NCBI GenBank assembly: GCA_003173995.1
Contig: PRDT01000004.1
Span: forward strand, 1-17,794
DNA length: 17,794 nucleotides
From: Candidatus Levyibacteriota bacterium
GTDB taxonomy: Bacteria; Patescibacteriota; Microgenomatia; Levybacterales; UBA12049
Direction: 5' to 3'
In this document: in pieces, positions 8,166 to 13,256 of the stretch
Layout of the letters: each line of letters opens with the position of its first letter
Position numbering within the stretch: the first letter of the stretch is position 1
Translations under genes and position numbers: made by a program
The notes under the pieces: generated by a model
What the model was told of the DNA's origin: nothing
The model's database searches: none
The model's input: only the letters and a program-made list of their open reading frames with translations

Positions 8166-8711
8166 TTACTCGTGTGTTGGTTCCCAGAATCCTTCAACGC
8201 TGTTCCATGGGAGTCTATTTTCATCGACAGCTTCAAGATTGAATTGTTCTGAGACAAAATACATGATAGTTGCTGGCTTTTTGGAGACATTCATGTAGCC
8301 ATGAGCAACACCTTTTGGAATATACACATGATGTGCTTTTCCTCCACCAAAGACAAGCTTCATTGTCATGCCCTTTGTTGGAGAGCCTTCCCTCACGTCC
8401 CAAAGACCAATAACAAGATGATCTTCTGGGCTTACAGTCTGAATCTCATCTTGCTTGTAGTGTACGTGCCATGCTTTGATAGCACCAGGCATCATTTTGG
8501 AACGATTGATTTGTCTAACTTTAAAGCCTTCATAGCCCTCTGCTTCGCCATTATCAGTAACTCTTAAAAGCTCCGAAAAGTCGCCATCTTCTCCTACCAT
8601 GTTGCGAATTTCTTTTACCTGAACACCTTCAATAACAGGCTTTTTAGAATAATCTTGGGTAAAGATTTTCTCTCGTACATCCTGAGCAATGTCATCTCGT
8701 GTCAAACTCAT
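8166..8711 (-). CDS. RmlC-like cupin (dTDP-4-dehydrorhamnose 3,5-epimerase family)
   Basis: A 181-residue cupin with the RmlC signature order: a His-containing strand at 79-91 (KAWHVHYKQDEIQ), GLWDVREGSPTKG (102-114), VYIPKGVAHGYMN (129-141), YFVSEQFN (151-158) and the C-terminal PWNS (168-171). RmlC epimerises C3 and C5 of dTDP-4-keto-6-deoxyglucose in rhamnose synthesis. The His of WHVH and Tyr151 sit where the catalytic His and Tyr are expected. The pattern around the His differs from the usual GLHFQ, so the substrate may be another nucleotide sugar. No rmlA, rmlB or rmlD is nearby. ATG at 8711 is chosen over a start 81 nt upstream because a promoter ends 6 nt before it. It heads a two-gene unit with the SIMPL gene. 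Confidence 0.8.
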   Translation of the reverse strand: MSLTRDDIAQDVREKIFTQDYSKKPVIEGVQVKEIRNMVGEDGDFSELLRVTDNGEAEGYEGFKVRQINRSKMMPGAIKAWHVHYKQDEIQTVSPEDHLVIGLWDVREGSPTKGMTMKLVFGGGKAHHVYIPKGVAHGYMNVSKKPATIMYFVSEQFNLEAVDENRLPWNSVEGFWEPTHE

Positions 8712-8717
8712 ACAAAA

Positions 8718-8746
8718 AGTATAAAGAAAGCAAAGGGAAATTGCAA
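8718..8746 (-). promoter_or_regulatory. Promoter of the cupin-SIMPL operon, leaderless geometry
   Basis: Minus strand: TTGCAA (8746-8741), a 17-bp spacer, TATACT (8723-8718), then 6 nt to ATG at 8711. It begins just beyond the stop of the upstream RibA-like gene, so the operon can be expressed separately from it. Confidence 0.65.
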
Positions 8747-8748
8747 GG

Positions 8749-10128
8749 TTAGTTGACTGCTGGGGCTCTCCTGACGTATGGTGTTCCGGCAAGTGCTAGT
8801 CTTTGGCGTTCAAGCTCTCGTTCGTGATCGGAAATGTTTTCATGCTCTGGAGACTCTTCAAAATGAATATTGAGGAAGCGTCTCATAAAAGCTAATCCTT
8901 TGGCAATATTACTTGTGGTAAGCGTAATGCTGCCATGCTCCCCTGCAGCTCGCGGAAAAAGGTTGGCTGCAAGCATTGCCGTCTCATCGTGGTCACGAAG
9001 ATCAGGTATCCTTTCACCTGCTGGAAGCCCAAAAAGTTCGTGTCTTGCATCTTCAGTACTTGCATGAGGAAGTCCAGTCGTCCCCTCTACGTCTCGTGCT
9101 CTTATATTATCGATAAGGCTTCGAGAAACTTCACCATATCCAAGATCTGTTTGGAGCACTCCATAAATTACTACTTCTGATTGGCGGATACGTGGGTCAA
9201 CCTGTGAATAGCAATTACATCCTCTTCCCCCGGTATTCATGCAGGTACAAAATGACTCAATTCCTAATGTCAAATCTGCTTTCTGTCTCACCTGGTTCAA
9301 CGGTTGTCTTGTAAGTACTTCAAAGTAATCTGTTTTCATTTCTCCTGTTGCAAGCAGTCGTCGCATAATCACAGGATAAAGAAGCATTTCTCCTTCTTCT
9401 CGTCTGATGGTCCTTGCCTCATAGACATGGAATCCACCTGGAAGTTCCATAATTTCATGGCTAAATTGACTTCTTATATCTGGAATTTCAAGAGAGCGAA
9501 GTTGTGATCCACTCAATGGTGAGTTGATAGCTCGTGCAATGTCTCCAAGTCCTCGTCGTATTGCCTCAGGAGATGCTGCTTGATCGGGTGCAATGACTTC
9601 ACTTGGTCCTGCCCCAAAGCGAAGAGCTGTCCGCACGACCAATGTCTTTCCGTAAGGCGAGAAGGCTAATCTTTCATTAAATGTATTTTGTGTTGGTGTA
9701 TCAAGGAGTCTGACGGCCTCAGTATCAGTGAGGACTTGAACTGTCGGATGATCTCGTAAAGGGGGTTCTCCTTGTACTGTTTCAAAAACCCATGATCTTG
9801 CTCTATCGAGTCGTCTCAGGAATGGATTGGGTCTATCTCTGGTATCTGAATGAATAGTTGCTCCACCTGTTGCAATAATATCGACAGCAAACTGTTGGCC
9901 TGTCTTCCTATCAGTTACAAAAACCAGGCTATGCTGTGCTGGTGGTTCTCCCCTAAAAAGTGGTGCCGGTGTCGTGAAAAGAAGTGTTGCGTGCTCGGTC
10001 TCAACTGTGGTGCCGAATGCTGCTGCGCGAAAATCTGGGTAATGTCTTTGCAGCTCGGGGACACCAAACCTGCGACTCTCATCGCCTCTTCCCGACCATG
10101 TGCGCGTGTCTCGTACTGCTAATTCCAT
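8749..10128 (-). CDS. Divergent GTP cyclohydrolase II (RibA)-like protein with N-terminal extension, paralogue A
   Basis: A 459-residue protein. The C-terminal part (about 225-440) matches RibA in motif order. LPGGFHVYEAR (229-239) resembles the opening strand. A zinc-type cluster C294-x9-C304-x-C306 corresponds to E. coli Cys54/65/67. DLRD (376-379) matches the Asp126/Arg128 catalytic pair, and TSNIAK (405-410) matches the TNNPKK GTP-binding loop with its Thr and Lys. The QEGR loop is altered (Q326 then TDL). RibA opens GTP with loss of formate in riboflavin synthesis; the altered loop suggests another product or substrate. The first about 225 residues are unrecognised and are not an evident RibB domain. 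Only about five lysines occur. No Shine-Dalgarno is seen, and a terminator hairpin ends 9 nt before the ATG. These comparisons are from memory, not from a computed alignment. Confidence 0.68.
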   Translation of the reverse strand: MELAVRDTRTWSGRGDESRRFGVPELQRHYPDFRAAAFGTTVETEHATLLFTTPAPLFRGEPPAQHSLVFVTDRKTGQQFAVDIIATGGATIHSDTRDRPNPFLRRLDRARSWVFETVQGEPPLRDHPTVQVLTDTEAVRLLDTPTQNTFNERLAFSPYGKTLVVRTALRFGAGPSEVIAPDQAASPEAIRRGLGDIARAINSPLSGSQLRSLEIPDIRSQFSHEIMELPGGFHVYEARTIRREEGEMLLYPVIMRRLLATGEMKTDYFEVLTRQPLNQVRQKADLTLGIESFCTCMNTGGRGCNCYSQVDPRIRQSEVVIYGVLQTDLGYGEVSRSLIDNIRARDVEGTTGLPHASTEDARHELFGLPAGERIPDLRDHDETAMLAANLFPRAAGEHGSITLTTSNIAKGLAFMRRFLNIHFEESPEHENISDHERELERQRLALAGTPYVRRAPAVN

Positions 10129-10136
10129 AGTTTGTC

Positions 10137-10161
10137 AAAAAAAAACAGCCTTGCGGCTGTT
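10137..10161 (-). terminator. Second leader terminator (T2) of RibA-like gene A
   Basis: Minus strand: AACAGCC, loop GCAA, GGCTGTT, with the U-run continuing to nine T in total. It is a 7-bp stem with a stable tetraloop ending 9 nt before the ATG at 10128, so it sits inside the mRNA leader. This implies attenuation rather than ordinary 3'-end formation. Confidence 0.75.
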
Positions 10162-10164
10162 GGT

Positions 10165-10239
10165 TTAGGCAAAGTGCCCAAAAAGGCACTTTGTAAGTGT
10201 TGTTGTAATTGTTGTAGTAAGATGAGCATCATTGCCCAT
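10165..10239 (-). other. Possible Thr-rich leader ORF (24 codons) upstream of gene A
   Basis: Minus strand ATG at 10239, 1 nt after the U-run of hairpin T1, encodes MGNDAHLTTTITTTLTKCLF followed by GHFA and a stop at 10165. Eight of codons 8-16 are Thr or Ile. The stop lies 3 nt before the 5' arm of terminator T2, the position expected for ribosome-controlled attenuation. No Shine-Dalgarno is visible, and the ACA-rich composition could give such codons by chance, so translation is unproven. Confidence 0.3.
10170..10193 (-). other. Leader hairpin between T1 and T2 of gene A
   Basis: A perfect 9-bp stem, CAAAGTGCC paired with GGCACTTTG around a 6-nt loop, overlapping the end of the Thr-rich ORF. 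It lies just upstream of T2 and has a counterpart at the same place in the gene B leader (12972-12996). Confidence 0.6.
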
Positions 10240-10256
10240 AAAAAAACCAGAAGTTG
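10236..10256. repeat. 21-bp direct repeat, copy 1
   Basis: These 21 bases are identical to 13065-13085. On the minus strand they form the 3' arm of hairpin T1, its U7 run and the following ATGG. Surrounding bases differ, so this is a conserved leader element rather than a recent long duplication. Confidence 0.85.
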
Positions 10257-10282
10257 GTGCAATCCTTTGCGACCCTTCTGGG
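10240..10282 (-). terminator. Start-proximal hairpin terminator (T1) of gene A leader
   Basis: Minus strand from 10282: CCAGAAG, GGT, GCAA, loop AGGA, TTGC, ACC, CTTCTGG, then seven T. Outer, middle and inner stems are 7, 3 and 4 bp. The promoter at 10316-10288 predicts transcription to start at about 10281, the first base of the stem, so an RNA of about 42 nt would form unless the polymerase reads through. Confidence 0.75.
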
Positions 10283-10287
10283 ATTTA

Positions 10288-10316
10288 ATTGTAAGAAATT
10301 TCTTACAAAAAGTCAA
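10288..10316 (-). promoter_or_regulatory. Promoter of the gene A leader
   Basis: Minus strand: TTGACT (10316-10311), a 17-bp spacer and TACAAT (10293-10288). Just upstream is CTGACAATTTCT, which also occurs upstream of the gene B leader promoter. It is divergent from the promoter at 10332-10360. Confidence 0.6.
10291..10306. promoter_or_regulatory. Perfect 16-bp palindrome between -35 and -10; likely operator
   Basis: GTAAGAAATTTCTTAC is a perfect inverted repeat filling most of the spacer and touching the -10 box of the minus-strand promoter. This is a classical repressor position. It also lies about 26 bp from the divergent plus-strand promoter. No regulator gene is recognised in the window. 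Confidence 0.55.
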
Positions 10317-10331
10317 GAAATTGTCAGGTAG

Positions 10332-10360
10332 TTGCAGGGAATAATATTATAGGATATAAT
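10332..10360 (+). promoter_or_regulatory. Promoter of the 211-residue protein gene, leaderless geometry
   Basis: TTGCAG (10332-10337), a 17-bp spacer, TATAAT (10355-10360), then 6 nt to ATG at 10367. No Shine-Dalgarno at a usable distance. Confidence 0.65.
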
Positions 10361-10366
10361 AGGATT

Positions 10367-11002
10367 ATGGCCTTCCATGAAGGAGAAGCAAACTCTGGTA
10401 TTCCACTTGATGCGTGGTTAGCACGGTACAGTCAAGGTCTCCAAAGAAATCTTCCTCGCGTCGCTCGTTCAATTTCAGGTAAAGATCCACTCCATTTAGA
10501 TCCCTCTACACTCGATATATCAGAGCTAAGTGCCTGTCATGCCACAAGAAGCGTAGAAAAAACATATGGTGCTCCTGAAGGATATCAGGTTTGCTATGAT
10601 GGACACCTCATCATATTTGACGTGGGAGATGGACATTATATGCAGATGCGTAACCATGTCTTTTTTTACAGAGAAATGCCTTCAGGTGAAATAGACGTAT
10701 TGGATTTTTTCGCTGCACAGGCTTTTGTTCCCGATAAGCCTCCTTTTGTGAAAGGAGCTGCTATTCAACAGATGAGAGAGTTAGCTGCAGCCCAAAATGC
10801 TTCACACCTTATTACTGATGTGGGAGAAGGTCTTATTGCTCTTCGTGGTCCTGCAGCTGAAATACTGAGAGTATTTGGTCTTGATCATGTAACTTACAAG
10901 GGATTTTGGGCTAAATATGGGCAAAACGGGATAATAGATCAACGAAAAATTCCAAATATGTTTACGGGGTTGTCTGATCAGCAAAACGACCAGAATAGAT
11001 AG
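10367..11002 (+). CDS. Unknown 211-residue protein
   Basis: ATG at 10367 follows a perfect TATAAT by 6 nt, which fixes the start. I recognise no family. Residues 70-115 look beta-rich (GYQVCYDGHLIIFDVGDG, then HYMQMRNHVFFYREM), resembling the Asp-Gly beta-hairpin style seen in other unknown proteins of this window. Residues 120-160 are helical and alanine-rich. The C-terminus is polar and probably unstructured. No signal peptide or membrane span is seen. Its 3' end overlaps the convergent dCTP deaminase gene by 41 nt, so the two mRNAs could pair. It is divergent from RibA-like gene A, with the palindrome at 10291-10306 between them, so a shared regulator is possible. Confidence 0.75.
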   Translation: MAFHEGEANSGIPLDAWLARYSQGLQRNLPRVARSISGKDPLHLDPSTLDISELSACHATRSVEKTYGAPEGYQVCYDGHLIIFDVGDGHYMQMRNHVFFYREMPSGEIDVLDFFAAQAFVPDKPPFVKGAAIQQMRELAAAQNASHLITDVGEGLIALRGPAAEILRVFGLDHVTYKGFWAKYGQNGIIDQRKIPNMFTGLSDQQNDQNR

Positions 11003-11471
11003 AGCTTCCTTCCATTCTCTGAAAGACTAATTGGCAAATCCTCTCCCCTGCATGAAGTTCTAAGGCATTTGGACCAAGATTGGTAATCTCTAAGACTTGA
11101 TGGTTGTTAATACCAGGTTGAATAAGGCCTGCTGAGATGTGTATTAAGAGACCAAGTCGAGCAAATCTACTTCGTCCTTCTATCCACGCTGCGATATTAC
11201 CTGGGAGCGTAATACGTTCGACAGTAACACCAAGAATGGTCTCTTGAGGATAGATAATAAATTTATCAGCGACAACTTCTTCTGTGTGATTTTTGTAATC
11301 AGTGTCTTCAACTACTGGGATGAATTGTTTGGCTTTTTTGAAGACTCTGAATGTATTACCAAGGCGCAAATCAACGGATGCTTCTCGAATTTGGGAAGGA
11401 TCAATTTGTGGAGCAATTTTAATACTGCCTTTTTCGAGTTCTTGCTTGATAGCGTCTTTGGAGAGCAACAT
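10962..11471 (-). CDS. dcd: dCTP deaminase
   Basis: A 169-residue protein matching the Dcd/dUTPase superfamily. Visible family features are LSKDAIKQELEKGSIKI at the start, SVDLRLGNTFRVF (32-44), the signature WIEGRSRFARLGLLIHISAG (96-115), IQPGINNHQVLEITN (117-131) with the expected catalytic Glu128, and LELHAGERICQLVFQ near the end. It deaminates dCTP to dUTP for thymidylate synthesis; some family members are bifunctional and also hydrolyse dUTP. The usual GRSSLAR is GRSRFAR here, so the second Ser is replaced by Arg. A TATAAT at 11488-11483 lies 11 nt before the ATG. It sits between two RibA-like genes and overlaps the 211-residue gene tail to tail. Confidence 0.92.
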   Translation of the reverse strand: MLLSKDAIKQELEKGSIKIAPQIDPSQIREASVDLRLGNTFRVFKKAKQFIPVVEDTDYKNHTEEVVADKFIIYPQETILGVTVERITLPGNIAAWIEGRSRFARLGLLIHISAGLIQPGINNHQVLEITNLGPNALELHAGERICQLVFQRMEGSSIYSGRFADQTTP

Positions 11472-11482
11472 AACTAGTGCTT

Positions 11483-11488
11483 ATTATA
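11483..11488 (-). promoter_or_regulatory. -10 box of the dCTP deaminase gene
   Basis: A perfect TATAAT on the minus strand, 11 nt before ATG at 11471, predicts a leader of about 4 nt. The -35 at 17 bp (TTCCTT) is poor, so this promoter may need an activator or be weak. Confidence 0.5.
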
Positions 11489-11519
11489 TCGTTTTACAAG
11501 CTAAAAAGGAAGAGGAAAA

Positions 11520-12908
11520 TTATAATGCTGCACCGTATGTATGTTGATCTGTTCTTCTTCGCGTTGTGACATCTCTTTCATGAATGTGTGCAGGAACATG
11601 ATCTGCAGAATCGGCAAACCGTAATGATATTGGTATTCCTACACTATGTAATCTTGCAACCTCTGTTGTCACAGCTCCTTTTTTGCGAGAGTTTCCTGTC
11701 TCAACTGTAAGATCGGTTACACCAAATGCTTCCAGTCCTGCACCAAAAGCTCCTGCGAGTTGGTCGTATGGTCGCATCTCTTCATAAGGGAATGCAGCGA
11801 GAGAAGATGGGACTTCAACTTTCCTTCGACTTTGTCCCGTCATTCTCGCTGTCTCAGCATTTCTTGCAAGATTGCCCGATTTAAGAGAATGTGCAATAGC
11901 TCCCTTCCCTTTTGCATCTTGTCCACCCCATACAATAAGTGTGAGGACATCCGCTCTCCCAGGAGCAGTTGCTGCCTGAAGAGCTCCAAGTAATTCGTGA
12001 GCGCAGCTATGTCCTTCTGCTTGCCTGCCGTATTTTTCACATGCGCAGAATGAGTCCACTCTTCCAACTGCTTGTGTCGGAAGCTCCTCTAGTTTACTGT
12101 TAGTAAGTGAATGGGTAGCAATGAGTGTTGTTCGAGACCCATCTTTTGCTTGGGTTGTATAAAGATAGAGAGTTGTTGGTTCTCCACCCTGGTGAAGATG
12201 TACCGAAACGCTTCTCTCGTCTCCAATTCTTGTTCCATTGGATGCTTCAAAGAGAGGGTCAAATTGCAATTGTGCCTCTGTAAATCTTGCTAGTTGGTCA
12301 ACACTAGGAATAGACGCTTCTATAGTACTTCTTCTCGAGTTTCTTGGTTGGCCTTGAATAAGATGGTCTACCAGCATTCGAGATGCTTCCTGCAAATGGG
12401 CGATATTTGTCATACGTGTATAACCACTCACCAGTGGCTCTTCTTCATGCTCGACAAGTCGAACCATCACATGCCCTGGTTGAGGTCTATCAATTGCTTC
12501 TGCAAATCTTGCGGCTTCTGGTGACTCGGTATTTCCTAAAATAAAATCAAGTCGTGGTGCGGCAAGAAAATCAATATGTGTCAGTTGTGTATCTTGTGCT
12601 GGTCGAACAACTTCAAACCATGCTTCTCGTCCGTCGACAATAACTGATGCATATTGTGAGCCAATAGTATATGGCCCCTCAGCTCCCCTTACATGGTCAA
12701 TATAGGGAAGATATGAGATGACTGACCCTGTGGTTGTTCGGGAAATTCTATCAACGACTAACTCTGCTGCTTGCTGTTGCCTTGCTAATGCCTCTGCGGA
12801 TAAATAAGGGTGAGCAATTGGAGCGTCTCCTCTAACCGCTCTATGTTGGTGGCTGAGAAACGCAGCATATCGTGCGTCTCCTCTCTCTCGTGCTAGATTA
12901 ACAGCCAT
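11520..12908 (-). CDS. Divergent GTP cyclohydrolase II (RibA)-like protein with N-terminal extension, paralogue B
   Basis: A 462-residue protein; the C-terminal part (about 280-445) follows RibA closely. RVDSFC (283-288) aligns with RVHSEC of E. coli RibA. Probable zinc ligands are C288, C302 and H304, with His in place of the third Cys. QDAK (330-333) replaces QEGR conservatively. EMRPY (377-381) places R379 at the catalytic Arg128, and TGNSRK (404-409) matches the GTP-binding TNNPKK with Thr and Lys kept. The N-terminal 280 residues are unrecognised; they include VDGREAWFEV (91-100), similar to a motif near the C-terminus of the 1128-residue protein. AAAGG, 8 nt before the ATG, is a possible Shine-Dalgarno. 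Expression appears to be controlled by a tandem-terminator leader. The comparison is from memory of the family. Confidence 0.7.
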   Translation of the reverse strand: MAVNLARERGDARYAAFLSHQHRAVRGDAPIAHPYLSAEALARQQQAAELVVDRISRTTTGSVISYLPYIDHVRGAEGPYTIGSQYASVIVDGREAWFEVVRPAQDTQLTHIDFLAAPRLDFILGNTESPEAARFAEAIDRPQPGHVMVRLVEHEEEPLVSGYTRMTNIAHLQEASRMLVDHLIQGQPRNSRRSTIEASIPSVDQLARFTEAQLQFDPLFEASNGTRIGDERSVSVHLHQGGEPTTLYLYTTQAKDGSRTTLIATHSLTNSKLEELPTQAVGRVDSFCACEKYGRQAEGHSCAHELLGALQAATAPGRADVLTLIVWGGQDAKGKGAIAHSLKSGNLARNAETARMTGQSRRKVEVPSSLAAFPYEEMRPYDQLAGAFGAGLEAFGVTDLTVETGNSRKKGAVTTEVARLHSVGIPISLRFADSADHVPAHIHERDVTTRRRTDQHTYGAAL

Positions 12909-12938
12909 ATAGGTAGCCTTTCTTTAGAAAATTCCCAT

Positions 12939-12964
12939 AAAAAAAAGCAGCTGATGCTGCTTTT
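12939..12964 (-). terminator. Second leader terminator (T2) of RibA-like gene B
   Basis: Minus strand: GCAGC, loop ATCA, GCTGC, followed by eight T; flanking A and T extend the stem by up to four pairs. It ends about 30 nt before ATG at 12908, inside the leader. By symmetry it might also work on the plus strand, but no plus-strand gene precedes it. Confidence 0.7.
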
Positions 12965-12971
12965 GCGGTCG

Positions 12972-12996
12972 ATGAAGGGTCTGTAATGACCTTCAT
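12972..12996 (-). other. Leader hairpin between T1 and T2 of gene B
   Basis: ATGAAGG pairs with CCTTCAT (7 bp) with two further inner pairs around a short loop. It sits directly upstream of T2, as does the 9-bp hairpin at 10170-10193 in the gene A leader. Confidence 0.55.
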
Positions 12997-13064
12997 TGTT
13001 GTGAAGCAAAGATGGGAAATATTCCGTGTGTGTTGATTTGTTTTACATTTTAAGGCAAGGCAAG

Positions 13065-13085
13065 CCATAAAAAAACCAGAAGTTG
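13065..13085. repeat. 21-bp direct repeat, copy 2
   Basis: Identical to 10236-10256. On the minus strand it forms the 3' arm, U7 tail and following ATGG of T1 in the gene B leader. Confidence 0.85.
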
Positions 13086-13109
13086 TGCTCAGAGCACATG
13101 TCCTCCTGG
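13069..13109 (-). terminator. Start-proximal hairpin terminator (T1) of gene B leader
   Basis: Minus strand from 13109: CCAGGAG pairs with CTTCTGG (7 bp, one G-U), enclosing a second stem GTGC/GCAC, followed by seven T. The predicted transcription start (about 13109) coincides with the first base of the stem, exactly as in the gene A leader. The loop sequence differs while the outer stem is kept. Confidence 0.72.
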
Positions 13110-13115
13110 AATTAT

Positions 13116-13145
13116 ATTCTAGACTAGCACCAGTGGGCCTGTCAA
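13116..13145 (-). promoter_or_regulatory. Promoter of the gene B leader
   Basis: Minus strand: TTGACA (13145-13140), an 18-bp spacer and TAGAAT (13121-13116). Upstream lies CTGACAATTTCT, shared with the gene A promoter, and the 10-bp palindrome CAGAATTCTG (13157-13166). An overlapping TATAAT (13116-13111) has no suitable -35. The 348-nt gene-free stretch 12909-13256 is filled by this leader and the divergent promoter at 13222-13250. Confidence 0.55.
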
Positions 13146-13221
13146 GTAGAAATTGTCAGAATTCTGTCAGAGAATCGCACAATAACTAAATACTATATTA
13201 CTACTAAAATTAATTGAACAA

Positions 13222-13250
13222 TTGAGAAAGAATCTTTTTTCCTGTATAAT
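13222..13250 (+). promoter_or_regulatory. Promoter of the P-loop kinase gene, leaderless geometry
   Basis: TTGAGA (13222-13227), a 17-bp spacer, TATAAT (13245-13250), then 6 nt to ATG at 13257. The nearby AGGA is too close to the ATG to act as a Shine-Dalgarno. Confidence 0.65.
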
Positions 13251-13256
13251 CAGGAT

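Larger units (their letters stand above)
12898..13068 (-). other. Possible 56-codon leader ORF overlapping the start of gene B
   Basis: Minus strand ATG at 13068, 1 nt after the U-run of T1, opens MACLALKCKTNQHTRNISHL and continues through hairpin and terminator T2. It stops at 12898, 11 nt inside gene B in another frame. It mirrors the position of the Thr-rich ORF in the gene A leader but is not Thr-rich. No Shine-Dalgarno is visible; translation is doubtful. Confidence 0.2.

Noticed and set aside
8712..8792. A 27-residue N-terminal extension of the cupin.
   Set aside because: It overlaps the end of the upstream gene and the promoter at 8718-8746, and RmlC-like proteins do not carry such an extension.
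10240..10282. The T1 hairpin as a plus-strand terminator or transposon end.
   Set aside because: No plus-strand gene precedes it, the plus-strand side has no T-run after the stem, and there is no transposase or terminal repeat structure.
10119..10316. A 65-codon minus-strand ORF rich in Leu and Gln across the gene A leader.
   Set aside because: It would start inside the promoter and be read through both terminators; the composition follows from the CAA/TTA-rich leader.
13043..13099. A short minus-strand ORF, MCSEHNFWFFYGLPCLKM, after a GGAGG, resembling an aromatic amino-acid leader peptide.
   Set aside because: Its NFWFFYG part is simply the hairpin arm plus U7 read in one frame, GGAGG is only 2 nt from the ATG, and the matching frame in the gene A leader has no start codon.
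13111..13116. TATAAT as the -10 box of the gene B leader.
   Set aside because: The TTGACA is 23 bp away and there is no other -35; the overlapping TAGAAT with an 18-bp spacer fits better.
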